Positions 43,501 through 52,358 of a DNA stretch of 64,000 nt are shown one piece after another. How positions within the stretch are numbered: position 1 is the stretch's first letter; the number at the start of each line of letters is the position of its first letter. Both the position numbers and the translations under genes were made by a program. This stretch comes from Breviolum minutum Mf 1.05b.01 (taxonomy: Eukaryota > Sar > Dinophyceae > Suessiales > Symbiodiniaceae): positions 186,001 through 250,000 of the forward strand of contig DF239051.1 of NCBI GenBank assembly GCA_000507305.1, read 5' to 3'. Under the pieces are notes generated by a model. It was given only the letters and a program-made list of their open reading frames with translations, was not told the DNA's origin and ran no database searches.

Positions 43501-46348
43501 ACCCAACCATTTTAGACCGGTGACCATCTTCAGTCTGGTGTATCGGGCCTGGTCCAGTGTTCAATCTCGCTATCTCCTTTCTGCATTGGATCCTGTGTTA
43601 TCACCATTGCTACTTGGAAACCGTAAAGGGAAGAAAGCATCTGACATGTGGCATTTTGTCCTTGATGCTGTTGATCAGAGTTATGCTGAGGGCTCCGCTC
43701 TTTCAGGACTCATCTTGGATCTTGAAAAGGCATATAATACATTGCCACGTGTTGTGTCGTTGGAAACCTTGAAGCGACTAGGTGTTCCTCAAGAAGTCCT
43801 AGTTGCTTGGGCTGGGGCATTAGCTGGGTTTCAGCGGTTTTTCCAAGTTCAGGGCCATGTTTCTGAAGGCCTTGGAAGCTGTACTGGCTTTCCCGAAGGC
43901 TGCGGCCTGAGTTGTTTAGCCATGGTAGGCATAGATATGTTGTATCATTGTTGGATGACTAGGGCAATGGTGGGGGTGCAAGCAGTTAGTTATGTTGATA
44001 ACTGGGAATTGCTAATGGATGATCCGTCACGTGCTACAGAAGCGTTTCAGCAATGCCTCATCTTCTGTGAACTGCTTGATCTTTCGTTGGATGCCCATAA
44101 GACAGTCGCTTGGAGCACGGATAGTGACAGCAGAGGTTTGTTGCGGCAAGGAGGCTTCACTGTGGTGGAAGGCGTCCGTGACTTGGGGGCGCATTTGGTG
44201 TATACCAGACAGATCCGGAATGCCACGGTTCAAGAACGGATTGCTGGGCTCAGCGATTTTTGGTCCAAACTTTCCTGCACTTTTGGTTCGCGGGCCTTGA
44301 AAAGTCGAGTCGTTAGATGTGCTGCTTGGCCACGTGCCCTTCATGGCATCTCGTCTTGCTACTTGGGTCGTAAACATTGGGAGGGTCTTCGTTCTGATTA
44401 CATGCGTAGTATGCATAGTCAAAAACCTGGGGTTAGTCCAGTCCTGCAGATGTTATTAGATGGGTTGGAAACTGATCCTCTCGCATTCGGGGTCAAATCT
44501 ACTATTCGTGACTTCCGTGACTTGGGATCCTCTGATCGTCACCTTGCACTTATTTGGAGATACCACCTCGGTGAGGTGGATTTGCCCCCCAGTTCTGTCA
44601 CTGCAGTTTTAACTAGTCGTTTGGCACTTTTAGGATGGACTTGGAGTGGTGAAGGCATTGTAACTGACCAAGTTGGGGCCCTTTCACTGGTAACTTGTGG
44701 CATGGCAGAGTTGAATTTTCGTTTTGCTTTGGGATGGGAACAGTGGGTCATAACTCAATGCAAACATCGCTTAACTTTCGCACAGTTTGGCCAAGTCGAT
44801 GTTGCAGCAACCATGAGGCATTTGCGTAAACTGTCCCTTTCTGAGGTGGCCACACTTCGTGCTTATCAAAATGGGATGTCATTTACAAATGAACATGCAT
44901 TTCGGTGGAGTGAGGATGGCTGCGTGCAGTGTCCTTTGTGTAATCACCCTGACTCTGCTTGGCACCGGTTGTATGAATGTGATGCTATGGCAGATATCCG
45001 TGATGACATATCCCCTGATATCTTAGCTTGTGTTCCTCATCTCCCCCAAGTTTTGAGTTTGCATGGTTGGGACCTCCGGTCACCCTATAAGCTGCAGTGG
45101 TTGCAATATCTCAACAACATGGATTCTTCCCTTCCGACGCCTTTTTTGGCACTGGATGGCCCGGTGGTGGATTTGTTTGTGGACGGGTCCTGCTTTTTTG
45201 AGGTTCCTTTCAAACTGGCAGCATGGGCAGTCGTGCTTGGACAAACACCATCATTGCAAGTTTCGGCTGAACATTTTGGGGTCTTTGCATCAGGTTGGGT
45301 GCCAGGATGTATCCAAACATCCCATAGAGCTGAACTTTGGGCGTTGTTGGCAGCTTTGTCATATGGTGTTTCATTTTCAGGGGTTCTCCGCATTTGGTCA
45401 GACTGTCAAAGCGTTGTTGACAATTTCAACTTACTGGTTAAGGGTCGGAAAGCATTGCAACCTAATGCTTCGCACTTTGATTTGTGGTTGGAAATTTTGG
45501 ACCAGGTTGACAAGTTGGGTGCGAGTCGAGTTTTTGTGGCAAAGGTTCCCGCTCATGAAAATCTTGACACGGCAGTTTCTGATTTAGAACGCTGGGCTTA
45601 CCTGGGGAATGCGTTGGCCGATGCCACAGCTAAATCTACAAATCTGGATCGCCCTGAGCATGTTTGGGCGATGTGGCATGCTTACAAGTCTTCGGCTGAA
45701 AAACTTGAGACTGTTGGGGTGGCGATTCGGAAGTTAATGGTGCAAGTTAGTCAGCGATGGCAAGAACGTCAGGTGGTTGCCTCTCCGCTGGCTTCGACTA
45801 ACCGGCCGATTTTCAATGGCCGGGTCTTTCCAATTAAGTGGTCGGGGTATCGATTTATTGAGGGTGTGTCAGGCGTTTGGCACCGGAGGTTTCACACCCT
45901 CGAACATCGATTTTTGCAATGGTGGAATCTCAATACCGCGACAAGTGATGAACCACGTTGGGTTCCCTTTCTTCATCTTTACATTGATTGGATGATGAGT
46001 ACAGGTCACCTTGGTGTTTTGAAGTTAGGCAAACGGTGGTATGATTCTGAGTTGCATCCTGGCATAGCAGCTGAGCAATATACATTTCGACTTCGTGTGA
46101 AGCACTGGCGATTGTGTTTGCAGCAATTTTTGAAAGATACTGGATTTGAAGTTTCTACTGCAACATGCAGACCTTTTTCCAGGGTTGTGCAGATTTTTGT
46201 TGGTGCGATCAGTTTGCCATGGCCTTTGTCCAGATTGCAGGTCATTGACAACTGGATCGAAGAGCAGCTTGGAGCTGTGGTTCGAGGACATCCCTCGTGC
46301 CTAGATCGATTGTATAGGCCTGCTCGACTTTTGGGCTTGGACCCGTGA
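40508..46348 (+). CDS. ORF3: endonuclease, reverse transcriptase, RNase H polyprotein
   Basis: 1946 codons. Residues 1-325 are hydrophobic and Cys/Trp-rich with no known domain. At 328-335 is GEAAVPGP, a degenerate 2A-like motif. The APE-type endonuclease follows (about 339-580: CNPGG, SETH with Glu370, GDWN with Asp497, ADH with Asp566-His567). Reverse transcriptase: LDLEKAY (Asp1071), GFPEGCGLS as motif B, and YVDN at 1162-1165 where YxDD is usual. A Cys/His knuckle CVQCPLCNHPDSAWH begins at 1472. RNase HI: FVDGS (Asp1559), HRAELWALL, WSDCQS and GNALADATA, so the D-E-D-D set is complete. It performs target-primed reverse transcription. The frame is intact, so the copy may be recent. Confidence 0.92.
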   Translation: MGGQIVNTGDRGRLISCVIELVLIVLWGFSLRFDFEDFDNLGSILGFGLLGILYDDLQLICWVLLGCLFGLADPWVLGGRTCQTDRCYWNLSARGKQPLIISSLFGRPLSIGLCSHFRSFPKRSNFGFMPSHSCSFFNKVLGGLCQRTTELCYQASRWQELRCGAVALGLDFCLIVTFLFLGACHFAILCLHTQCQWMEEFIKAWVRPCLLASSVFVFAWDCISWGSTWCQVFGVWLRLSPYFRSNSPRSTVCRSVAINSVEKEFRSWTKLTSGRFFCYALISGQVLVMSSDQHIGTKSSVRSTPKQFKSCLHRLFYWLSLMLCCRIGEAAVPGPQSNLFTIGVCNPGGLGSKAHLFDAQDGADVWLVSETHLSAVGLRSFRKSLAIHKSSYKWIVHGHPVQPRSVVSDIGQWTGVACISKHPSRALVTDWDDGLSFTSRIVGSATFCGSTWVQGVTVYGTPVGPSHPTAKQTTECLLDVAITRVVQAVGCRFLAGDWNGDHNKLQGVAKLRALGFQDIQDLEFLRSGQCPLPTCRGRTRRDFLFVSPELALRFRGCKVDPLAWADHASLIASFDGDPSASVRSVWPIPIPCDWSLADPNFLNPVCRFQSNDLDKEYRSFWEGKEKQVQKHAQVKGTVVSPLAFGRGARNQPLVSNMPSPPLKKGRGGDLQPQFFGFSMLHLQWFRQLRRLRHFLRLVEASVSSHSQALHASKLWESILKAPGFKPSFAMWWGTRGRALGEVAVIPLQPPNAQDASLIFAAFEFEVRHLECTLRKHRNYVARLRHSSDVNQLFKTVKRDPPCQVDVLIKEALGIVSEVDPSDASVTFQDMSPWVDSLPVFHQQKPCAVIHAEPDKLWLDGLPDIQVGDVVVQPQSKGERAEVFAAFREQWNQRWNRHDGVPDDRWRVIREFAAAELTGVSLNHLVVEPSLLSATVRSKKKHAATGLDGVCRQDLLSCQPNDLQSLCCLFRRAEATGQWPQQVLNGSIKSLAKISNPSTPNHFRPVTIFSLVYRAWSSVQSRYLLSALDPVLSPLLLGNRKGKKASDMWHFVLDAVDQSYAEGSALSGLILDLEKAYNTLPRVVSLETLKRLGVPQEVLVAWAGALAGFQRFFQVQGHVSEGLGSCTGFPEGCGLSCLAMVGIDMLYHCWMTRAMVGVQAVSYVDNWELLMDDPSRATEAFQQCLIFCELLDLSLDAHKTVAWSTDSDSRGLLRQGGFTVVEGVRDLGAHLVYTRQIRNATVQERIAGLSDFWSKLSCTFGSRALKSRVVRCAAWPRALHGISSCYLGRKHWEGLRSDYMRSMHSQKPGVSPVLQMLLDGLETDPLAFGVKSTIRDFRDLGSSDRHLALIWRYHLGEVDLPPSSVTAVLTSRLALLGWTWSGEGIVTDQVGALSLVTCGMAELNFRFALGWEQWVITQCKHRLTFAQFGQVDVAATMRHLRKLSLSEVATLRAYQNGMSFTNEHAFRWSEDGCVQCPLCNHPDSAWHRLYECDAMADIRDDISPDILACVPHLPQVLSLHGWDLRSPYKLQWLQYLNNMDSSLPTPFLALDGPVVDLFVDGSCFFEVPFKLAAWAVVLGQTPSLQVSAEHFGVFASGWVPGCIQTSHRAELWALLAALSYGVSFSGVLRIWSDCQSVVDNFNLLVKGRKALQPNASHFDLWLEILDQVDKLGASRVFVAKVPAHENLDTAVSDLERWAYLGNALADATAKSTNLDRPEHVWAMWHAYKSSAEKLETVGVAIRKLMVQVSQRWQERQVVASPLASTNRPIFNGRVFPIKWSGYRFIEGVSGVWHRRFHTLEHRFLQWWNLNTATSDEPRWVPFLHLYIDWMMSTGHLGVLKLGKRWYDSELHPGIAAEQYTFRLRVKHWRLCLQQFLKDTGFEVSTATCRPFSRVVQIFVGAISLPWPLSRLQVIDNWIEEQLGAVVRGHPSCLDRLYRPARLLGLDP
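41489..41512 (+). other. degenerate 2A-like ribosome-skipping motif in ORF3
   Basis: GEAAVPGP follows the hydrophobic stretch LFYWLSLMLCCRI and sits just before the endonuclease. 2A peptides end in NPG/P and are known in some non-LTR elements. Here the Asn is Val, so skipping activity is doubtful. Confidence 0.4.
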
Positions 46349-46412
46349 GATTGGACGAACAGGGGCCGCGCTGCGTTTTCTCAGCCGGTCCGCAAGCATG
46401 AAAGCATGAAAG
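46349..46412 (+). other. retrotransposon 3' end with AAAGCATG tail
   Basis: The 64 bp after the ORF3 stop is GC-rich and ends GCAAGCATGAAAGCATGAAA then G. Two and a half near-identical 8 bp units stand where a poly(A) tail would be. Short tandem tails are typical of some non-LTR clades. Confidence 0.75.
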
Positions 46413-46428
46413 AATGATTTTTTCGAAT
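46413..46428 (+). repeat. target-site duplication, right copy
   Basis: Exact copy of 35735-35750, directly after the short tandem tail of the element. Confidence 0.9.
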
Positions 46429-46677
46429 CATCAGATTTCCTGCTTCCAATAAGTTGAGATGCAGATGCTCACCAAGTGGGCACACCCAAAAAATATCCCA
46501 AAGGAACGTGAACTATTTGCTCTTTGAGTTTTTTTCCTGTGAAAATATACTTGAAAGATCCTGAAATGAAGAATATCTTACCAAAGTATATTCAAACAGA
46601 AACACATCCCTGGACCCCTCCAAATAATGGGTGCCAAATAGATGAAGGTGGAACATTTTTAATGCAACAATTTTCAG

Positions 46678-46768
46678 GGGCCTAGGATGGCCCAAAAATA
46701 CACCAGCCGACTGGTGAATGCCAAGGTGGTTGAGTCTCTGAAGATTGCTATGTCCAACGTACCTGTCG
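46678..46768 (+). CDS. host exon downstream of the retrotransposon
   Basis: GCAACAATTTTCAG is followed by GPRMAQKYTSRLVNAKVVES then LKIAMSNVPV in an open frame. The 3' border near GTCG|GATTAC would be a GA donor and is uncertain. This is the first credible host exon after the retrotransposon. No family is recognised. Confidence 0.5.
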
Positions 46769-47119
46769 GATTACATCCATCTTGGGTCTCCAAAGATGTG
46801 ACTCGGTAGATTCGGAGTTTGTTTCTTTTGGGGTTTCCAAAGGTTGGAGTTGGGGATGAGTGGATATACAAAAAACAACAAAGCATTTTGAGCATGTGTT
46901 TTTTGTGGTTCTTTACAAGTTGAATATATTTTGTCATTGTATGTGCAGTATGGTAGTTCAAAGTGGCGTACAGTTACGGAATGATGTAATTAGTTCCGAT
47001 CCTATCATCCTCTTTTGTAAATGTATTCTAATTTTCCCCCACTTATATATGACGGATATCATCCCCTCTCATCATTCTCATTCCTTGCAAATCCTATACT
47101 TTCTAAACCTTGAGGGGTG

Positions 47120-47193
47120 AAACAACAACAGCAACAACAACAACAACAACAACAACAAGAAGAAGAAGAACAACAACAACAGCAACAACAACG
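47120..47193. repeat. CAA / GAA microsatellite
   Basis: Runs of CAACAACAA with an inner AGAAGAAGAA block span about 74 bp. Confidence 0.9.
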
Positions 47194-47260
47194 CCCTCTA
47201 GCTTTTAACACATCACTGGTATAAACATGAATAAAACGCATCGCTTGCTTGAATCGGCAG

Positions 47261-47303
47261 GTGTTGCCAGAGCTCAAGGAGATGGCGGAAGATGCTTCAA
47301 AAG
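47261..47303 (+). CDS. small host exon
   Basis: GAATCGGCAG is followed by VLPELKEMAEDASK in an open frame, ending AAAAG|GTGGCT. If not spliced there, a TAG follows at 47309. The acidic helical peptide has no recognised family. Confidence 0.4.
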
Positions 47304-47311
47304 GTGGCTAG

Positions 47312-48750
47312 TGCAACCGGGGGCTGACCTCGACTAATGGACGCGCAACGTTGCGTTACGTAAAAATACGTGTTGGTTGATATTTAGTATTTTTTGTGCC
47401 TAAAGTGGCAAGGATTTGATCTTTAACAACAAAGAAGAAGTATAAGGTTGAGTTAAGAATAACGGGTGTGCTTTTGATTGATGTTAAGTTCAACATATAC
47501 CACATACAGTAGGTTATTTTGTTCAAAATTTGTATAATTCTTGGAAGATTGACCTTTTTTCAGTTGATGAAACTTGTTTCCAATAGATGGTTCAACCACC
47601 TAGTTGAGATCGACATTTTTGCTTAATGTTCTTTCATGTACACCTGCTGCCATTGAGCGATTCCTCTTGAGAAATCATGACAACGTTTCCGTTGGGAAGA
47701 TGTTTGTTTCTCACAGAAGTGTTTTTGTTCGAACTTTGTAAGATGATTTTTGTTCGCGATACTATTAACTATCAATCCTGTTTTTGCTCCCTTGCTGTCT
47801 AGTAGTGTCGCCTTTTGAATGAAATCATGGCAGTGAAATTTGTTTGCTTGGTGCTTTTAGTGATGGCTTGATGTGCAACCCAATAAAGGGTGCAATTCAA
47901 TTGTTCCCAATGATGCTCATTCTATTGTATAATGGGAAATCCTGAAAAACACATGTTCGATTTTGTTATAAAAAAACACTAGCGTGACTCACCAAAAAAT
48001 ATGTGCTGTTTATGTTCTTCTCAAGGATTTCCATTTTGGTGTATGTTGCCCAAAGTTATCAGTTTATATAGTGACACTTACTCTTTAGGGAGTGATCAAG
48101 AGAAATGGGGAGTAGTCCGTAAACTTCTCCCTTCTTGATGATTTGAGAAGCTCCCAGGACTTAACAGCTTTGTATAGCCGCATATGTTGGTGAAGATCGA
48201 CCAGGAAAGTGCAAGAACTTGCACGGATTCATTGCAGATTCTCAAATGTACCATGGCTGTGGCCACCAACTAGTAACAGTGACCACCAGCATTCTTACAG
48301 CTTGAGTAGGAGATCTTTGTTTACCTTCACTTTCCATCAGCATCAAATAAGCAGACCAGGCGATTCAACGTGACCTTTTTAACTCCTAATTTGGAGATCA
48401 CTTAATCCTTAATCCCTTGAAAAGTTCATTTAACCATCCCCAAAAGGTCACTTTGAATCACCAGGGGGAGCCCATGCTTTTCGATGCTTTTCGTGTTTTT
48501 GTTGTGTGTTTCCCCATATTTTTCGGCCTCTTGGCCTCCTTGGAGGTCAAATGTCCTTAGCTTCAGAGGGTGCTCGTCAACTACTGTTGGCTGCTGCTGC
48601 CTCACATCCTGTCTCTTGACTGTCATAGCGAGGACGGCTATGAGTCATTGGGGTTTGATCACCGATTTGGGGTGATCTATTTCCCTACTATTTGTTTGGG
48701 GGAGGCGAGCGTTTTAGAGCCCCAGAATCTTCCAAATCACAGGGTAGTAA
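47312..48750. other. no supported gene
   Basis: AT-richer sequence with short ORFs on both strands and no convincing exon. An open piece at 48640-48730 is not bounded. Confidence 0.4.
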
Positions 48751-48756
48751 TAGGGT

Positions 48757-48855
48757 TTGTTGTTGTTGTTGTTGTTGCTGTTGTGGTTGTTGTTGTTGTT
48801 GTTGGCGTTGTTGGCGTTGTTGGCGTTGTTGGCGTTGTTGTTGTTGTTGTTGGCG

Positions 48856-48902
<47 letters not shown>

Positions 48903-48903
48903 N
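48757..48903. repeat. (GTT)n microsatellite with ambiguous base
   Basis: GTT units interrupted by regular GGC variants run for about 147 bp and end in an N at 48903. The N suggests unresolved repeat length in the assembly. Long low-complexity ORFs here are artefacts. Confidence 0.95.
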
Positions 48904-48916
48904 GAAGGGGGTCCAG

Positions 48917-49105
48917 CAGGGAGAGGGAGGTGGTTTCGATTTTGGCAGCCTTTACTACCTCAGCATCCACACATTGGACAATGCTTCTGGGAATGCATAT
49001 GCAAAGTCTCGCGTTGGCCGTGAGGTGCTGGATCAATGGTTGGCCAAAAAGATCCAGTTCAGTGGCCAGGCCTATGATGATTCTGATGTGACATTGACGG
49101 AGAAG
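48917..49105 (+). CDS. host exon beside microsatellite
   Basis: GGGGGTCCAG is followed by 63 open codons (SLYYLSIHTLDNASGNAYAK then SRVGREVLDQWLAKKIQFSG and AYDDSDVTLTEK), ending GAGAAG|GACTCT, a possible GA donor. The composition is strongly coding. No family is recognised. Confidence 0.55.
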
Positions 49106-49257
49106 GACTCTAGCTGCGAATGTTGCTATGTTGTCATGTTGTGATGTTGTTTTTCTCCTGTTTTCATGTTGTGTCATTTTTTGTTGTCATGTTGATGTTG
49201 TTTTGCTCTTGGTTTTTCACATTTTTGGTGGTGGCTGATTGTTGGTTACCGGTTGTT

Positions 49258-49278
49258 GGTCGTTGTTGTTGTTGTTGG

Positions 49279-49312
<34 letters not shown>

Positions 49313-49316
49313 GGCG

Positions 49317-49365
<49 letters not shown>

Positions 49366-49366
49366 A
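49258..49366. repeat. (GTT)n microsatellite
   Basis: About 35 GTT units with one GGC interruption. It is similar to, but separate from, the tract at 48757. Confidence 0.95.
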
Positions 49367-49417
49367 CTTTTTGAAGCATGCTACAGGTTGTGGTCTTGAA
49401 TGTTCTTTTAAACCCCT

Positions 49418-49539
49418 ACACCCCCCAAAACTAACATGACAATGGAAAACCAACCCGGAATGAAGATGTATCTCCTATTGAAAATGGTGGTGTCCATTGT
49501 TCCATTGCATCATTGTCATGTTATTTTCCTGGATTGTAC
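49418..49539. mobile_element. introner-like TIR element, family D copy 2
   Basis: The left end TACACCCCCCAAAACTAACA then TGACAATGG and the right end ATCATTGTCATGTTATTTTC pair. The upstream frame (KHATGCGLECSFKPL) is open into the element. The right end lacks a clear AG at the usual place. Confidence 0.65.
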
Positions 49540-49715
49540 TTAGGACCTAGGAAAATGATTCAATTTGATTAATATATCTCAACTGGGTTGGTTCAACCAC
49601 CACCTAGTGCTGTTAGGAAAAAACTCTGTCCAACCCGCAAAAATTGCGGTTTGTCTCATGTATATAGTGACTTGACTAGAGCAATCCTAGGTGATCTACG
49701 AATATGTGTGGTCAG

Positions 49716-49813
49716 CAGTGATGAAGTCCTTTTTGGATGATGAATCATCTGCTCCTTCCTTCAATGTGGATGCCTTGACTTTTATGGAGGAGACTTTTCT
49801 GCAGAACATCAGG
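49716..49813 (+). CDS. host exon
   Basis: TATGTGTGGTCAG precedes VMKSFLDDESSAPSFNVDAL then TFMEETFLQNIR, ending near TCAGG|GCATGA (GC donor) or at a TGA at 49816. The composition is strongly coding. No family is recognised. Confidence 0.5.
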
Positions 49814-50071
49814 GCATGATGGGTTTGATTTGGCGAGATTGAAATCGGAGTGGTGTTTATGGGATCAAAAATCCAGAACTAAATGTCTGAAGTGAGCTGC
49901 CCTTCCCCTATTATAATAGGAACATTTAAATTTAGATGGTAGGTTAAGAAAGAAGTTTCTGGATTTGTTTACCCCGAAACTTAGGGAAATGATCCAATTT
50001 GACCAAGATACATTTCAAACGAGTAGATCAAGCACCACCTAGACATCTTTAGACAATGAAATGTTTGAAGA

Positions 50072-50183
50072 ACTCCCCTGAAAACTAACATGACCTTGGA
50101 AAATCCCCATTTTCAATCGGAAATAATTGCATCTTCATTCATGGTGGATTTTCCAAATTGTCATCTTAGTTTTAAGGGGTGTA
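50072..50183. mobile_element. introner-like TIR element, family D copy 3
   Basis: The left CCCCTGAAAACTAACATGAC and right CATCTTAGTTTTAAGGGGTG pair, and inner GGAAAATCC and GGATTTTCC arms pair too. Length is about 112 bp. Confidence 0.75.
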
Positions 50184-50203
50184 TTGTTTCATGCTACTTG
50201 CAG

Positions 50204-50263
50204 TGCAATGCTGACATTATGGACCTGTTGGCCGATGAGGTGCCAGAAAATGTTGTGGAGTGA
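50204..50263 (+). CDS. small host exon, possibly terminal
   Basis: CATGCTACTTGCAG is followed by CNADIMDLLADEVPENVVE and a TGA. The frame is also open leftward to the AAG|GGG junction of the introner at 50177, so the exon may start there. No family is recognised. Confidence 0.45.
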   Translation, partial: CNADIMDLLADEVPENVVE

Positions 50264-50739
50264 TATCAAATTAGCCCAGGGAATGTCACCGATTCCATGC
50301 CATAGAATCGATGGGACCTGGTATATTGGCCTTAACATTTGATTATTTTGGGTGGGTTGTTGTTTGGCAAATGTAAATCAATTTGCTACACATGCATCCT
50401 TATTGGCATTGAACATGCATATATAGCCAGCATATCACCTGAAAACACGTGGCGCTGACCCGCTAAGAAACCTGAAACAAAACATGCCGGAAAGTTTCTT
50501 CATTTGATGCTCTCGGCCACGCCATAAGAGCTTAATTTGTGTGAGGGGTGACACCAAACCTTTGCACTGAGAAGAATCCATGAACCCTCCTACAGAGGGA
50601 CTTGAACCTGTACATATAGCAGGGTTCTGGGATCTCCAAACCACCCATGATTCTTAGGGCAGGTATGTTGTTGGGTGTTTTTTTTCTCAAATGCTTTTTT
50701 CCCTGAAAAATATCTATATAATCTGAAAACAAAGCATCA

Positions 50740-50842
50740 CTAGGTGGTGGTTTGAAATATTTTTTATGTTCACCCCTATTTGGGGAAGGTCTCCAATTTG
50801 ACGAGCATATTTTTCAGATGGGTTGGTTCAACCACCAACTAG
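50740..50842. mobile_element. TIR element, CTAG-GGTGGTT family
   Basis: It starts CTAGGTGGTGGTTTGAA and ends GGTTCAACCACCAACTAG, inverted repeats of about 16 bp; length is 103 bp. Related right-end fragments lie at 49570-49607 and near 7400-7426. Confidence 0.65.
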
Positions 50843-51066
50843 TTTTTTTTGGAAACAAAATATATGGCCCACAGCCTGAGATGAGAACAGTAAGAAATTG
50901 TCAGCTTGCGCCATCCCTACCAAATCTAAATGTTCAAATGGAAATGACAATGGTACATTATAATCCCCACATAGTTGGGTAGTTTGTCATCCCCATATCT
51001 ACCCTAAACAACCAGTTTTGTTGCATTGCCATGATGATTTTTCCATAACATTTCTATCTTTTGAAG

Positions 51067-51128
51067 GATATGCTGCAGCTGAGACCAGAGGCGCGGCGCT
51101 GGCAGCCAGATGGCGTATACTATGAAGG
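51067..51128 (+). CDS. host exon
   Basis: TATCTTTTGAAG is followed by DMLQLRPEARRWQPDGVYYE in an open frame, ending GAAGG|GTGGAT. It is 62 nt and GC-rich relative to the flanks. No family is recognised. Confidence 0.45.
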
Positions 51129-51624
51129 GTGGATCATATACTCCTGAAACTTAATTTGTTGAGAATAACTACACTTTTTTGGATGATGTTATTTGTATAT
51201 GTTGTATGTTGTTATCATATATTATGGAAGGTGAACCTATACATATATGTATATATATGTATGTGTGTATATGCACTTCATATTCTCGCCCTATATTTAT
51301 ATATGTTATTCTTTTGAACAAAAAATCCAGTGCATTGCAAACCTGTTCCTTTTGGGGGCTGGACGATTCTTCCCTCGGCGACCCGGAGGGTTGAAATGAG
51401 AGTTTTGGAGAGTTGCAACTTGGACTCCAACAGGTCGATGGACTGCCGTTTCCAACCTTTCATGTAGACACAAGTCCTAAAAACATCCCAATCAACATGG
51501 AGTCTTTATGATGTTTTTTTTCATCAGTGTTTGTTTGTTTTGTTGTTTTTCGATTTTCCGTGTTGTGTTCGCAGATATTGAGTAATATTTTTTTCTGTTG
51601 ATATGAGACATGACCTGCTTGCAG

Positions 51625-51852
51625 CTGACTTGGGCGATACGGTGGACCCATCTCGGTGCTTGGTGCCCCGCTTGCCAGGGCCTTTTATCCGCCAAACAGC
51701 TGGATCCAGCACTGAGAGGTGCACTTCATAGCCTTAAAGCCGTGAAAGTGAAAGCAGCTTCCGATGATACAAAACCTGGAACCCAATCCTTGGTAGCTGC
51801 TGTGAGCCTTGTCAAGTGGCTTGGCTTCATGCTATATTCTGTACGGAAATAA
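51625..51852 (+). CDS. host exon, two open frames
   Basis: GACCTGCTTGCAG is followed by a frame open for 75 codons (LTWAIRWTHLGAWCPACQGL, then LDPALRGALHSLKAVKVKAA) to a TAA. A shorter alternative from the same acceptor reads DLGDTVDPSRCLVPRLPGPF and ends GAGAG|GTGCAC. Both look coding. No family is recognised. Confidence 0.45.
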   Translation: MTWAIRWTHLGAWCPACQGLLSAKQLDPALRGALHSLKAVKVKAASDDTKPGTQSLVAAVSLVKWLGFMLYSVRK

Positions 51853-52263
51853 AGGGTGAATCATATGGATGTCTCAAGGGCATGCCTAAACCCTGTAACA
51901 GTGGGACAATCATCATCTCTACTTGAGTAAGGGACCTTTTATTCACCTTGATTATCCACTGTTTTTCAGTGTTTGGGCAGGACCCGAATGAATGTCATGT
52001 TTCTGTTATACTGTGTTTGTTTTTTCATGTTGATTTTCTTGGAAGTTTTTTTTACCTCCGAAACTTATATAAAATGGATGGCAGTCAAACCAACCCGCCT
52101 AGATGTTTTTTCCTGTTGTGACATGTCATGATTTTAATGTCAAAAAAACGAGTTTTGAGGATGAAAAGTATACTCCAAACATAACTGATAGAAAAACGAT
52201 AGCGAGGTCCGTGGCGATTCTTGGATACATTTAAAGGATCACGTCTTTTTAACCTTCACCCAG

Positions 52264-52358
52264 GCGCTTGGCTTTGGCTGCACCAAATGCACCAGCTACT
52301 GTTGAGGCAGTACAAGCGTTTCAAGCAGCCTTGCTGGGAGGAGCCAATTCGTTGACAG
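52264..52358 (+). CDS. host exon
   Basis: AACCTTCACCCAG precedes an alanine-rich frame (RLALAAPNAPATVEAVQAFQ then AALLGGANSLT), ending ACAG|GTTCAT. Both splice signals are canonical. No family is recognised. Confidence 0.5.

Larger units (their letters stand above)
35751..46412 (+). mobile_element. LINE-like retrotransposon carrying a DNA methyltransferase
   Basis: A 10,662 bp element is bounded by perfect 16 bp TSDs, with no LTRs and no terminal inverted repeats. Order: C5-methyltransferase and a possible protease (ORF1), coiled coil (ORF2), then APE-type endonuclease, reverse transcriptase, CCHC-like knuckle and RNase H (ORF3). The 3' untranslated part is only 64 bp and ends in short AAAGCATG repeats rather than poly(A). 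Retrotransposons with captured methyltransferases are known from dinoflagellates. ORF1 is open through the 5' boundary, so the copy is probably 5'-truncated. It lies in sense orientation between host exon-like pieces. Confidence 0.92.

Noticed and set aside
48570-49177. ORFs rich in V, C, L or T around 48.7-49.2 kb
   Set aside because: They read through (GTT)n and an ambiguous base. Only the non-repetitive part from 48917 is kept as an exon.
50585-50645. Minus-strand GGTTCAAGTCC resembling a tRNA B box
   Set aside because: The surrounding bases do not form a T stem, acceptor stem or anticodon arm, so it is not a tRNA.
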